DNA of 64,000 nucleotides from Ligula intestinalis (GCA_036362985.1 JAYGXS010000003.1:40541091-40605090), one strand, 5' to 3'; numbered from the stretch's first letter, positions 44,701-55,970 are shown. Notes: a model not told the origin generated them from the sequence alone. Made by a program: numbers and translations.

Positions 44701-47700
44701 ATGAGAATCAGCGCGGGAAATTCAGACGCATAAAACCATAATCATTCAAATTTTTATTATGTATTCGGGCGCTACCCTAACAAGCTAAGAGCCCGGCGCC
44801 AATTACCGAGACTTATAATGACGGTCAATGATCAGGTGCGGCAGTGATGGTTGGAGCATCCCCCGCCTAATCAATTTGTTCATGAAACTCTTAACGAGGT
44901 GGCTACATCCCTGCTCTGATCGTGGGTGTCAGTTCTAGTTCTCTTGACGAAGGGTTCATTTGGCTTAGTTAACTGGTCCGAAAAACTTGAACTCGGTCAC
45001 ATGTTTGGTCATGCATATGACTAGTAAGTTAAATAAATGATTATTTCGACTCTTAGTCAATGGAGCCGACTTCTGTAAGGTTTGGATATCTTGAAAAATT
45101 GAAAAAGTCCCAGTCAGACATACCTCGGCGTTGTGAATTACTAACGTTGAGCAAAGCTGGAAGTTCGTCTGGAGTAAAAGATTGTGGGGGATAAAACGTA
45201 GTTACCTAATAAAAACGTTTTTGCCACATGACAATTCAGAGGGGAGTTCTGTATTTGAGGTTATATTACAGCAGAAGAACGCAGGGTCCTAGAAGACGAT
45301 CACGAGGATCGTTCCGGTGTGGGTTACGGGCCTGTCTATAAAGACTTTTTGATTGCATGTGCCATATTTGTTGGTGAGAATGTTCCACGTCTGATAAATT
45401 ACTGGCTACCTAGAAGCTATTAGGAGAGTGCTCATGGTGATTGAGGTTAAGGAAGGCACTCTGATCGGCCCAAGACACCCCTGCATTTTCGAGCCACGTA
45501 TCAAGAATACAGACACACAGCTGACAACATATTGCAATTCTTCTGAGCTTTACAGTATCGCAGCGACACAAACAAACGAAACTCACAAACTACGACCCAT
45601 TGTTAAGGCGCGTTAGGCAGTCAGTGTATGTTGAAAAACTCAGGCCAACACATAAAACAAAGTTGGTTGGTTGTCTATGATACGAGGTTAGAAATAACGG
45701 AATTAATTTTCGATGCACGGTGTCCGGTAGGGAGTGCAACCACAAAAACAAGCAAAACAAGCGGTGATCAACACCTTCCTGATACGGCCGAAAGCCGCAG
45801 TGGTGTTTTTATAACCAGCCTGCGGCGGAGCAAACAGAAGTGATTTGTAATAACGGCTGGGAAGGCGTTGGTGGCGAGGGTAAAAATATTTACGGGACTG
45901 TAGTTCTACCCCAGCGATCTAAAGAACTTTTTTTAAAAATTCGTGCTATCACATAACTTCGGTCAAAGGGTACAGCTTACGTTTCCTGACTTTTGGTTGG
46001 AATACCGTGCAATCGGTCAGCTATCACACTTACACAATCCTTGTGAGCTTCCGATGAGTGATATGTTTTCTGGTTTCGCTATAACACCAAGGATATGCCA
46101 GATAGACATTGGGTTACAGCCAAGCACTTAGACCTACTCGAACTCGGGGGAAGCAGGTACCGCCACCTACTCCAACAATTGGTATAGTGTCGCCTAACAA
46201 GAAGTCTGTCTTGCACCTTGTTTGTATGCTAGGACTTAGAAGTCGGCCAGTTAAGGCAGAAACCTAGCATTAAACGAGGCCTTATATTAATATACGCATA
46301 TTGTCTAAGAGTTGCGGGGCAGAACGCAGAAAACATGTCTACATCACGAAAATAGGTACTCATAGTAAGGATTTTTATAGAATAGGACGTCAGGTTTTAA
46401 TACCAGTCCGTATCTTCTACGGCAAATGGTTATACTTTTGATATCTACTTTGAGATAAATAGGCTTGCCGAAAACGTGCTAGTCCCTCAACTTAGGCCTT
46501 CAAAATTAGCTGGGTCACTGTCGCTTTAGACCAAAACGGAACCACGAGCTCATCACGTGTGTTTGCCGAGTTGCACTAAGCTCGTATGAATCCGTACATT
46601 TTGTCTGAGGTTTACGCTACGTTAGCTACTGCACCTAATTATATAGCCGGTCAACGGGCGGGTATGGGGCAGGCCATTAATAAAAGAATAGGAGAGGTTA
46701 TTCATAGTCGCAACCATCGGTTTACCTGATAGGATCAACATGACGCGCTCTGAAGTATCACAATGGACTAAAAGTTTCGGCAAAGAGGGCTACCAGCGAA
46801 CGGACCACCCGAAACTTCTATTTGAAAGCCAAACTGCAAGGAATTCTTATTTTTTTCCTCAATGACACTCACTTATATGCAGTGTCTACGCCCATAAACC
46901 TTAAAAATAGACCAAGTGGCTCCATGTTAGCGATTAATTTCTGAAGAGGTTTCTTTTTACTTTGAAGCTAGATTTGTATGGAATTAGCGATCAGGCCACG
47001 TAGACAAGCCATTTAGCGTTGTCAGTCACGGCACCCATGCCCAGCTTCCATCTTCCTGAATTGGAATACTGTGTGCGGGAGAAATGGGTGAGAGATATGT
47101 TGAACTCAAGTCTATTTCACTTTAAACCAATTCACGCACAAGTTACAACTGCCCCCAAGACACAATGATACGTCTCATCACCTGCGACGCTCAGACAATC
47201 AGTATCTCAACCCACATGAACGACCTTTTACTAACGCTGATCTCACAATGACGCAGGAATGTACTTATGAGTCACTGCAAGCTAGACTTCGATTTGTAGG
47301 ACCCAGTTATCTCGCAGGTAGACCTGTCAAGCTATAGCGGGTAAATTTCCACGGCCGGTTAAAAGCATGTGAGGAAAGGTCACGCAGGAAAGGCTTCATT
47401 CCCTTTTTCCTTCCATGGCCTGCCAGTGACAACACCGAGTAAAGCTAATTGGAGACGGAATGGGGCGGAATTACCGACACGGCGTCAATCCGTGCCACAT
47501 ATATGCTTTGTCCACAATTATGTCAGACGAAGCAGCGACGGTAGTGCTTGAGTTACAATACCGCTACAGAGAGAATAAGTTACACCGACCGAAGCAGACC
47601 ACCTTTATACGAAAACGGCGTCAAAATTACTCAAAAAAACTTAGTTACAAGTATAAGTATGAAGACAGAAAATCGCATGTACATGCATTCTCACAAAGTT

Positions 47701-50700
47701 ATGACAATCAGGCAAAACTGTCTGTAGATAACTAGCTTTTCTGATGACTGATTACATGACGCATCGATGTGTGGCCCGTGGTTAACTTTGAAACATAATT
47801 TTTGTTCTTAATATTTCCCAGAATAAGTCGCAAAGTCCTTAGAAGACTTTACGGAGTCTTAGTTATAAAGGCTGGAAAGTATATCTAAAATTATTCATTT
47901 GAAAATCTAGCAAAAAATATTATTGTACGAAAAATAAAATAGTTAAAGTGTACACGAACCTGCAAAGTGCCATTGCTAAGATGCAGGATAATGGCCAATT
48001 CCGTTCGAAACCAGTTACGGAGAAATGGAAGCCTGGCCATGCTATCAGACTCGCGGCGGGTAATGTTCTCTCCGGCCTAAAACAACACAGCAGAGGGGAA
48101 AAACATATATGGCAATGTACTGGTAGACGCATAGGAGTAACGCTGATATTAAGCATAAACGGTAGGCTTTTACCAGACCGTTCTTTGATGGTTATCTGTC
48201 TAAAAAACTCGGTCCTCTATGCAAATAATGCTATTTTTACAAACGAAATGAGGCAAATAGAACCCAATGGAGCCTTCGAAACCGAGGGCACCAGCAACAG
48301 CTTTAATGTGTAAAAACAATCCGTCAACTTCTCGTATAATTGTGTGTGCATTATTAGTAGCAGTTGAGAGATCGAACATCGTTTCGCTACGAGACTCTGA
48401 AGCCAAACCCGAAATTCCGCAGTCCAAAAGGATAGCGAGTAGTCACCGAGAAGACTTATTTAGATCAGTCAGCCGGATAGATAAATTCTAACAATCCTCC
48501 TTAACCATTGAAATCGCCAGCATAACTGAACCAAACATGGATTTCGCCTTCAAAGCAGCGATCAGATGTCAGTTTGGCACAATGCATGTGCTCAATGCCT
48601 GTGCCCTGTGAATAAGCATATAACTCACAGAAACTTTAAAAAAAAAACATTTTAATTGGTCTTTAAACATATGCATTCTTGATCTGAATCCTTTTTTGAC
48701 GGTATCTGTAATTCCTAGGCAGAAGCAAATATTTTAGAAATAATAGCGAACAGCCCTTATTAAAATGCCTAAAAGAACTCTGGTATATAGAGAAGATGTT
48801 TTGCGTGCGGTTCATTTTCAACTAGTATGCGATTGACAAACAGAACGAGCATCGAGTGTCCGGTCAAGTTTCCGAGGAATATCTCAATATTTTGGGTTGA
48901 CTTTTTTGTGGATTTCCTGGGTTCTGGAACTAAGGTTTAATATAAACAGACAAAATTGTGAGAACGATTTGCTTAAAGTCTCAGTATCAACGTGCGCCGC
49001 GCACAGACGAGTAGAATTTTTTGTGACTGTGCGTTGGGTGTGGGCACTCTCTGCAAATTATTCTAACAAAGAACGTTTTGAAGCGACCTAATTAGAGGGT
49101 TTTCAATCCATCAAGAGGATATGCTTTACATAACTGCGCTGTGGGGGTCCATTTGCTTCGATCAAGATCTACGTATACTGATATGACCCAAACTGCAAAC
49201 AGCACTAAAGAATGCCCAAGGATTCCTGTAAAATATATCTTATTTGGAAGGTCTGTAAAAATGAAAACTGACTGTAAACATCGGAAACGTCCATATTCAC
49301 TAGAGTATGAAGAACTCCGCTGCACCTAGAAAATTCTTTCATACACTGCAGATGGTATGAAAGTGAGTAATCTGCCGATTATATTTCGTTTTTGTTCACC
49401 TACCGGCATGTGGTGTTATGAGATCTTTTGTTTGTATGTCTATATCCGCAAGATTACACGAAATCCTCTTCGCGCTTCGGACAATGCCAAAGCGAAAAAT
49501 GGCACAAGGACGGCGAAATACGCGTCTGAGCTTCTACCCAGTACATGTGCCGCATCATGACAAATAAGTGCTAGTGTACTACTGACTGCCTGCTGGCAAC
49601 ATGAGAATATTGGGTAGTCACGCGATAGTAGCTGATGTAGCTAAGCTCCAATATGCTTATCAAATTCTGGAACTAACCTAAAAAAGATTCACTATGAAGG
49701 CTGTACTCCAAGTTCACACATTAATTTCCAAGGAAATTAAGTAAGACAGAGAAAGATCTGCACCAAACTCTATCACCATTATTTTAGACATTAAAACAAT
49801 TGACACTTGTTTCACCAAATATTATACTACTGCTTGGAAGGTATTCAACTTGGGTAATATGCAAAGGATTTTCTAGCATGGTCCGTTTACGCTGCTTTAT
49901 TCAAACGATTGCGTAAACCAGCAGTTTGTACTTCTATCAAGTTACTCTACGCTTCTGACACGACTTGGCGCTTTTTCGGTTTTTGATGATGTCGCGGAGA
50001 TTTTTATTTGTACCCAATGCAATATTACTTTCAAAACTTATTTCATTTTCATTTGTTCAAACACTTTAATTGCTAACTGGGTGCCTAGGTCGATGGATTT
50101 TGGTTGGCATTTGAGTTATCGGGGATTTTTCTTGAATTTAACTTTTAGTACGAAACCCGTCATTGGCGCATGCCCAGACTATGTCAGAATCAGTTATGCT
50201 CATGGTTTACTATGAGACCGATTAAAACAACCAAAGTGCGAATATGAAGGGACCTCTAACGGCCCAAGCCAACATTGATAGTACCGTCTAGCGTCCGGCC
50301 ACTTCGCTTTCAGCGGTGGGGCTTGTGACATACCAGAGGTTTGTAAAGAATTCGAAATGTTGGCAAGTAAGCTGATTCTGCGAGCCAAAAAATACGATGA
50401 GGGATTTATATATTATTTGTGCGATCAATCCATGTTATGAATGAAATAAGCTCCAAGAAAGTTGGCCTTTCCCACTTCTGCAAGCAGTGCGAACGGAATA
50501 CGCGAATGGCCGACATAAGTAACCGCCAATTAGATGCTGTATTAACAACCAAAGTTAACGGCAACGATGCAGGTAATTCCAGGCCTGACAACTAGGTTTA
50601 AAGCAGTTAGGATTGAAGAAACAGCACACCCTTGACAGTGCAATTCTTATATTTCCATGAAAACAGACGTGAGTACCAGGAGTAGGTGGCGATCAACTTA

Positions 50701-53700
50701 GAACTCCAAAAATAGGAGCATCTTCCAAAAGGGGTAAAAGGCATTCAGCTAGTGTTAGCAGGGGGTTGCTGTGTTGTTGGGCACCATCGGCATGTAGTTG
50801 GAATCTTCAAGAAAACAAGGCGATTGCGCTTGAAAATTCAGTGCCATACTAATAATTACTTAGAAATACCCAACACCGCATAAAAGTTCTGAGGGCGGTT
50901 CGCAATGTAACAGCGAGATTCTTCTCTGTTGATCAACAACAAACTGGAAAATGTACCATTTTTATATCTAAAACTGGTGCAGGGGACATAAGGCAAGCGC
51001 GTTTATCGCTATAAAGGTAAATCTAGACAGCGTTCTCTTAGGGTGAACCCGGGCCGCTTATAAGGCTCGTAAAAGACCGGGGTTCGGTTAGTCGTGAATC
51101 CTTGTGGCGGATAATGGCACTAAATGGTGTACCACCAAAAATCATCGTCATGATCAAGGCATATTGTCGTTCCACCGCTGCGCGAATTCTGGTCCAGAAA
51201 AATCCTTGCCAACGGTTCGGTATTCAGTTTGGCCTTCGACAAGGTTGTATTCTGTCATACATGCTGTTCAACTGGACGGTCGGAAAGGCCTTACACGAAG
51301 ATGACGGTGTCGAGTTTGCACCCAAACGCCGGTTGAGTGATCTCGACTACGTCGATGATATCACCTTATTAGCTACAAGTTTTATTCTGCAGTCTATGGT
51401 GTCACGCGTGAAAGAAGTCGTTAAGTCAGTCGGTTTATCCACGAACACCAGGGTTTCCAAACTGCACGCCTGACCCGAAGTCACTTCACGAGGTTGTTAG
51501 CTGTAATTTGAAGTAGTCAAATTCAAATACCTTAGGAGGGTGCGGTCAAATGGACAAAGTAGGGATTAAATTGGCTCCTAATTCCATACCACTCGTCGGG
51601 TTTACTCAAGACCTATAGTGTCCATGGATTCGACGCGACATCACCCTCGCCACGAAGCTTCGCGTGTACCGTGCATCCGTCCGGTCTGTCCTTCCCTATG
51701 GTTGTGAATGCTGCGCTGTATGTGCGGAAGATGGAGAACTGGAAGTGTTTGACCACCAATGCCTGACGTGCATCCTCAGAGTGAAGCACGCCAACTTCGT
51801 CTCAGATTAGAAAGTCCGCCCTCGTTTCGACATCACAAGGATATTCTCAGCCACCTCGCGTGCTCAGTGTTAGGACCCTTGTTCTGGTCCTTTTCCTTTT
51901 TTGGGAACGTCGAAGAGGGGTCGACCCAAAACAAAGTATGTCAAGAAATGGAAACACTTCTTAGACATTCGGCATTCAGCATTCGTCGTTTGTGAAGAGC
52001 TCAGGCTGAGCTACCCATGTCTGCTATCTAAGATCCTCACGAGTGGACAGGTTAAATCTGTGACATCATCGAGGCAGACTAGATTAGGCATGGTCACAGA
52101 CGTATTAGGCAGAAGTTGACTGAGGGCAGGACGGCAGTGTTCCACACTTTGCATTATGGTGAAGCTTACGGTATAAACCGACAGGTGGCACTATGGCTAG
52201 CTATTCCCTCACTAACTTCCTGTTATTCGACAACATCTACCTTCTTCAATACTAGCTGCTCAAGGAATGGTTTACAGGGTCGATTTTTCTGCTGAGTCTT
52301 AAACGATAGATAGGTAGATTCACCGAAAGTTCAAAAAATGCTGTTTGTTGTTGGTTAATGTGACTCTTAACACGTGGAAATGGTTGGGTGTCATTTATCT
52401 ACTCTATTTTGGTACGCCGACGACCATCCAAAAAGACCTGTTTCATCCAATAAATACAAGAGCAATGATGAGCAAGTTCGGTGACCTGCTGGATTTTTCT
52501 GAATTTTTTCGGTCTAAACTTTGAGTAATTGATCTTGCTCAGCTACAGGTCCGCTAATCCGGCACAGTATCACCTAGTCATTTCAGAAAAAGCAGTTGAT
52601 TACCATATGGGCACCGATGATGTCGACAGGCGGGGTTATTCTTTGCTCACCGAATCCGCCATCCACGGAGGGTCAGGACATTATAATCCTACCTTATCGT
52701 GCTTCAGGACAGTGAAGGCACGCTTTCTAATCAGACACATCTTTTCCTGAGTCACGCCAACTGACTCTGTCATAAAACTATTGTTTATTATCTTTGCGTT
52801 CACGTTGCAGGTGCCTTAGACCTCTTGCGCTACGGCGTAGTATCCGAAAGAGTCATGGAGAAGTGGGTCTAGGAAGTATATTGCGCAATGATGGGTCAAT
52901 AATGGAAGTGGTGAAAGCATAGTTTTGGGGACCAGAAATATCCTCGAGTGTGCACAGAAACTAGTCATCCGTGCGTGAAAGCAATGGGTTACTTGGGACA
53001 GTTAGATAGCTAATAGTTAATAAGATCGGAAGAAATGATGACATACATAAACAAGCCCAGTGAGTTTAAATGTGAACGTTATCTAGACTGATCTAAATAC
53101 TCGCAAAAAATAAAAAGTGGCGATTGCATGAGGATTTTAAATAGCTGATCTGTGTCCACCAACTTAAACGGCCTAACGGAGTACGTAGGTCTTGTGTTGC
53201 CAATAGATTATGACAGCGAAACAACAGAAAGCAAGTCGACAACGGCCTGGAACCATACAAAGAATTATCGGAACTGCTAAACTGATGTTTTACTCGTATA
53301 TAGGGCCCTGAGTAGACTAGTGCTTGCTTGGTACTGCCTTCTGTCTCTGACGACAGACATTTATGCAAACTTGAAAACCTAGAAATTGTGTACCGAAATG
53401 CCCTCTTTTCAAAGTACACGCTCTAAATTAAAGATACGCAAAGAAGGTTAGCAGTAAGGCAGCGCACAGTCGTTGAAACCCACAATTAGGTGTTCAATAG
53501 AAATGGCACATGCGGCAGTTTAAGTTCGATGGAGGGATTGCTTTTAAAACTAGGATACTGATGATTCGACCGTCGGTTTCGACGGTGTCTACCACAATCT
53601 GTAGTCCGCTGAAGGCAGACAGGTGATGGTGGTTAGTTCACTGAACTGGTCGTAGAGGATAGCTGAAAGTATATAGGCTGCCTAACGGGTAGGGGTTAGA

Positions 53701-55556
53701 GTTCGCCTCATTTTTCGGAAAGTGATATTCTCTCGATGGTGGCGACAGGCTGGCAAAACATGCGCTTCAATAGAGATTAAGGATGACTTAGTTATTCTGG
53801 ATAGTTTTGGTTCGAAGATCATTGTACACACAACCCGACGTATTCAATAAACAAATTCTGAACATGGATACGGAAAAGATATATAAGACGGGCTTTCATA
53901 AACTAAGCTAACTGGTCTGCGCCCAACTGGCGTTGATCGGCCTGTTTTCAAGAAATTGACAGGAGATAGGAAGTTTATGTTTTGGAGGAGATAAACATTT
54001 TTTTGCGAATAGAAACCAGTGGTGCTGGCATCAAAGCATAAGAACTCGATAAGACTCACGTTTAACAAATTTTCGTGCATGTAGGAAGTGAAGCACTTGA
54101 GCAAAGTCACTTTCTTGGCCAATGAGTTGGGATAATCAACCATGGTATACAAATATTCCGTGCCACTTTTGTCAATGTACTGCAGATTCTCAGAATTGGC
54201 TGTCAAAAGCAGGCGGGTTCCGTCATTGAACAAAACGCCATTCGAGCTGTCACAAAGATGATACCCAATTCCATATTTATCCGAGTAATCCACCCATTTC
54301 GAAACCCAATATATAGGTATGCAAGCTGGATCTTCGCTATCTTCCATGGCTTTGAGGGAATTTCTTGCCGCTTTGGGGGCAGTAATTACTTCGTTTATCT
54401 GCAGACTATAGGGTATGAATGAAAAATACCTTCTTTTGAAGAGAGCTCAACCAAAAGTCATCAGAATCACAGTCACGATTAGCGTCTACGTGTACTGCAG
54501 ACACATTTAGGTTGGCGTCGATTGCCGACAGAGGCTTTCTTTCGGTAAGATTGCGACAGAGGTTGTCAAACCGAGGACTAGTTGTCAGGGCGCTAACAGG
54601 TAGACAGTTCGGAGTAAAACCCTTGAAGAATTCATGTTCTATCACACTGAACATGCTTGGTCGTTTGGATGGGTCTGCGTCTAAAAGGGCCCGGATGAGC
54701 CTGGACGCCGGCACAGAGACCCCCGGAGGGATTAAGTACTCATTCTTTTTAATCCTTTCGTAGGTCTCCTTAAGGTTCGATGTCTCAAACGGAGGACGAC
54801 CGACAAGAAGGGTATATCTGGGAAATAAAACATGAGGGAGACAAAGACATACAATATGCATCCAATCGACCACGAGTCGACTTCAAAACTGTGACCATGC
54901 TTAGTGAGAATCTCAGGTGCTATGTAATTTGGTGTACCACAAAGTGTCCTTTTCTTTTCTCCTTCATTTGATAATTTACAGGCCAAACCAAAATCTCCAA
55001 TTTTGATCACCATCTCATCACTCAAGAAGAGATTGGCCAGTTTTAAGTCACGGTGAATAATATTGTTCAGGTGCAAATACTGGCAGCCGTTAACCGTCTG
55101 TCTAACAAAGTAACGAGCTTCAGGTTCCGTAATGTGTCTTCTCCGTTTGTGTAACTCCATCAACGTCTAAAAATGCATCTCAATTTGTATAGACGCTTAC
55201 CCGTCGAGTACATAATTCAAGTAGGATATAGATGTTGCTACTATCATCGAATGACCGATGAAAGTTTACAATATTCTCGTGTTTCAGTGAAGAATGGATG
55301 ATAATCTCCTGCTGCATTTTTTGCTTCTGCGATGGTTTGACGAGATCGGCCTTGCACACAACTTTGCCTGCATACTTGACGTGCGTATCTTTGTCAATTA
55401 GTTCCCAGCACCGTGCAAAGCCACCCTACGGAATCAAAATAAAAATATTCAGCAAACCTTCCCCAAGAATCTGCCCTTGATGTAAGTTTTTCGATTTTTA
55501 ACGTCGGTGATGACGTTGGGGATTTCTCTGGGCTTCGGCTTCTCTGCGCGTTCCAT
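38426..55556 (-). CDS. PLK1: Polo-like kinase 1 (polo), complete seven-exon gene
   Basis: Mitotic serine/threonine kinase of the polo family, which acts at centrosomes, kinetochores and the midbody. Coding exons are 55556-55458, 55425-55201, 55166-54853, 54817-54430, 54398-54060, 48076-47960 and 38773-38426. They total 1,830 nt (609 residues plus stop), close to the 603 residues of human PLK1, and every junction keeps frame with GT/AG ends. Visible motifs are the glycine loop GKGGFA (residues 32-37), catalytic Lys54, HRDLKLAN (146-153), DFG (166-168), activation-loop Thr182 in [13 protein letters not shown], a destruction-box-like RKPL (306-309), polo box 1 with WVSKW (Trp377), and polo box 2 with His501 and Lys503, the phosphopeptide pincer residues. 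The start is the first in-frame ATG; a TAA lies two codons upstream. Introns 1-4 are 31-35 bp, while introns 5 and 6 are 5,983 and 9,186 bp and contain transposon relics. The family call is very secure. Choosing PLK1 over PLK2/3 rests on overall similarity and length. Confidence 0.95.
39478..40130 (-). pseudogene. Helitron Rep/helicase-like ORF fragment
   Basis: Minus strand: [68 protein letters not shown], then after one frameshift [29 protein letters not shown] and [21 protein letters not shown]. These are hallmark segments of the Helitron helicase-like N-terminal domain (RPDLFIT.TCNP.WPEI; HGPCG....CM..GKC.K; NRWVVPYNP). The Rep nuclease motifs and the PIF1 helicase are absent. It lies in PLK1 intron 6 in the gene's own orientation. 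Confidence 0.87.
40636..40692 (+). repeat. GGTTACCCG cluster
   Basis: GGTTACCCG occurs at 40636-40644, 40645-40653 and 40662-40670, and a variant GGCTACCCG at about 40684. The two first copies join into a palindromic TTACCCGGGTTAC-like block. Confidence 0.7.
40760..41003 (+). repeat. Dispersed repeat R2, copy 2, just upstream of a non-LTR element
   Basis: Matches 29790-30024. It ends about 100 bp before the first recognisable endonuclease sequence of the 41-43 kb element, so it might be that element's 5' UTR. It again contains GCCTATAAA. Confidence 0.7.
41110..43660 (+). pseudogene. Decayed non-LTR retrotransposon, group B, plus strand
   Basis: Endonuclease: [58 protein letters not shown] (41.2-41.7 kb). 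Connector: [96 protein letters not shown], then LTELDYGDY, which jumps into the C-terminal part [51 protein letters not shown]. The catalytic region after YADD is deleted. The 3' end carries AAGTAAGTAAGTA. Located antisense in PLK1 intron 6. The minus frame 43722-43195 (175 codons) is a shadow. Confidence 0.9.
43640..43656 (+). repeat. (AAGT)n 3' tail of the non-LTR element
   Basis: AAGTAAGTAAGTA begins 28 nt after the ORF stop. Short simple-repeat tails rather than poly(A) are typical of RTE-type elements. The minus-strand copy at 19380-22960 has AAGTACAAGTAAGT in the same place. Confidence 0.75.
47960..48076 (-). CDS. PLK1: PLK1 exon 6: polo box 1/2 connector (isolated small exon)
   Basis: This exon has 39 codons, no ATG-initiated frame of its own, and sits alone inside transposon-rich DNA. 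It starts after acceptor TTGTTTTAG and ends CAG|GTTCGT. The translation includes [22 protein letters not shown] and [12 protein letters not shown]. This matches the polo-box connector (human [22 protein letters not shown]) almost residue for residue and supplies the segment missing between exons 5 and 7. It is phase 0 at both ends. A gene finder relying on start codons would miss it. Confidence 0.93.
48077..54059 (-). other. PLK1 intron 5 (5,983 bp)
   Basis: The intron is bounded by donor GTGAGT at 54059 and acceptor TTTTAG at 48077-48078. It carries a 5'-truncated non-LTR retrotransposon fragment on the opposite strand (51085-52115). The rest (48.1-51.0 and 52.2-54.0 kb) is anonymous AT-rich DNA in which I recognise nothing; open frames there are under 110 codons and match no family I know. 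Confidence 0.88.
51085..52115 (+). pseudogene. 5'-truncated non-LTR retrotransposon, group B copy 3
   Basis: Starts abruptly in the RT palm ([20 protein letters not shown]), then [40 protein letters not shown] (catalytic YVDD intact), FKYLRRV and decayed C-terminal sequence ending near a GACATCATCGAGGCAGACTAG block. It aligns with 42985-43260 of the 41-43 kb copy at about 75-80 percent by eye, and retains the region that copy has deleted. 5' truncation is normal for non-LTR insertions. It lies in PLK1 intron 5, antisense to the gene. Confidence 0.85.
54060..54398 (-). CDS. PLK1: PLK1 exon 5: polo box 1
   Basis: This exon has 113 codons, follows a 31-bp intron (54429-54399) and ends at donor AAC|GTGAGT. 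It contains [20 protein letters not shown], the start of polo box 1, with the equivalent of human Trp414 at residue 377, followed by GVLFNDGTR and the helix [12 protein letters not shown]. Reading past the donor gives sequence unlike the family, which marks the exon end. The next exon is 5,983 bp away. Confidence 0.93.
54430..54817 (-). CDS. PLK1: PLK1 exon 4: kinase C-lobe and linker
   Basis: The exon has 388 nt and is joined through a 35-bp intron (54852-54818). It begins with the rest of [15 protein letters not shown] and runs through the C-lobe to the conserved KRPS and HEFF positions. The linker then carries PRF and an RKPLSAI segment that corresponds to the destruction box (RKPLTVL in human PLK1). 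It ends in LQKK before donor GTATTT. The rest of the linker is acidic (DSDDFW) and has no recognisable motif. Confidence 0.93.
54853..55166 (-). CDS. PLK1: PLK1 exon 3: catalytic and activation loops
   Basis: The exon has 314 nt and starts after a 34-bp intron with acceptor TTTTTAG. It carries [10 protein letters not shown] (catalytic Asp148), KIGDFGLA (Asp166), and the activation segment with Thr182 before [11 protein letters not shown], the position phosphorylated by Aurora kinases in animal PLK1. It ends within a Leu codon (TT|A). An ATG two codons inside the exon could be mistaken for a gene start, but splicing to exon 2 continues the family alignment. Confidence 0.94.
55201..55425 (-). 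CDS. PLK1: PLK1 exon 2: kinase N-lobe
   Basis: This exon has 75 codons and phase 0 at both ends. It follows a 32-bp intron (55457-55426) and ends before donor GTAAGC. It holds the GGFA half of the glycine loop, the catalytic lysine in YAGKVV, the alpha-C glutamate in the QQEIIIH segment, and ends with the hinge motif LLELCTRR, which matches the LELCRRR hinge of polo kinases. The reading frame is open throughout and joins exon 3 ([10 protein letters not shown]) exactly where the family continues. Confidence 0.93.
55458..55556 (-). CDS. PLK1: PLK1 exon 1: start and glycine-rich loop
   Basis: This exon has 33 codons, from ATG (A at 55556) to GGG AAG, with donor GT at 55457-55456. It encodes a short basic N-terminus and the first half of the ATP-binding loop (FLGK, completed by GGFA in exon 2). 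The N-terminus is about 28 residues shorter than in human PLK1, judged from the activation-loop Thr at 182 rather than 210. The upstream in-frame TAA makes this ATG the only possible start on this exon. Trans-splicing of a leader, common in flatworms, cannot be excluded from sequence alone. Confidence 0.93.
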
Positions 55557-55970
55557 CGGTTAAGAGGGCGCAAAAATCGAAAACGATGTGCGCGCCAACC
55601 AAAGCCAGTTGCCGAAGTCGCGGCGTTTAAATCGCCACACCAGAAAAATTCATTACAGTCTAAATAGACTGCACGACTTTCCCTGTTTGCATAAGGGTCG
55701 CTTAATTCTGCAGCATGAAAGTGGAAACGAAGCTCTGCCTAAATTGTAACAGAGGACAAATTTTTGGTCCACAACCCGTAGCCAACGTAATATAACCGCA
55801 AAGGCTACAGGATGTAACTTGAAAGTGAAACGACTACGCCAGGGAAAGATTAAGTTAGTGAATTCAAGGACTCCTCCTGGTTGAAAATTGTGGTTTCTTG
55901 GAATTATATGAATTTTCCACGATAGACGACTGCAATAGTTTGGGTATTTGAGCATCCGGCGTATTACTGT
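55557..55970 (-). promoter_or_regulatory. PLK1: PLK1 5' upstream region and likely 5' UTR
   Basis: This non-coding DNA lies directly upstream of the PLK1 ATG. A GC-richer patch (55561-55640) contains a near-palindrome, GGCGATTTAAACGCC on the gene strand (55636-55622), about 66-80 bp before the ATG. No clear TATA box was seen. The region is proposed as promoter and 5' UTR only by position. Confidence 0.4.

Larger units (their letters stand above)
38774..47959 (-). other. PLK1 intron 6 (9,186 bp)
   Basis: The intron is bounded by donor GTTCGT at 47959 and acceptor CTTTAG at 38774. It contains a Helitron fragment (39478-40130), a dispersed repeat (40760-41003) and a decayed non-LTR element (41110-43660). 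From 43.7 to 47.9 kb I see no coding or repeat signal; the small frames there, including 47460-47735, are not recognisable. Confidence 0.88.

Noticed and set aside
47460..47735. 91-codon plus frame, Lys/Tyr/Arg-rich
   Set aside because: No homologous motif, lies in PLK1 intron 6, and composition fits random AT-rich sequence.
53844..54347. Polo-box protein with its own start at 54347 and a 167-residue length
   Set aside because: The ATG is internal to PLK1 exon 5, and the residues after the GTGAGT donor at 54059 leave the family; it is an exon plus intron read-through.
54732..55163. Separate short kinase starting at 55163
   Set aside because: The ATG is inside PLK1 exon 3; a 34-bp intron joins it to exon 2, which supplies the missing N-lobe.
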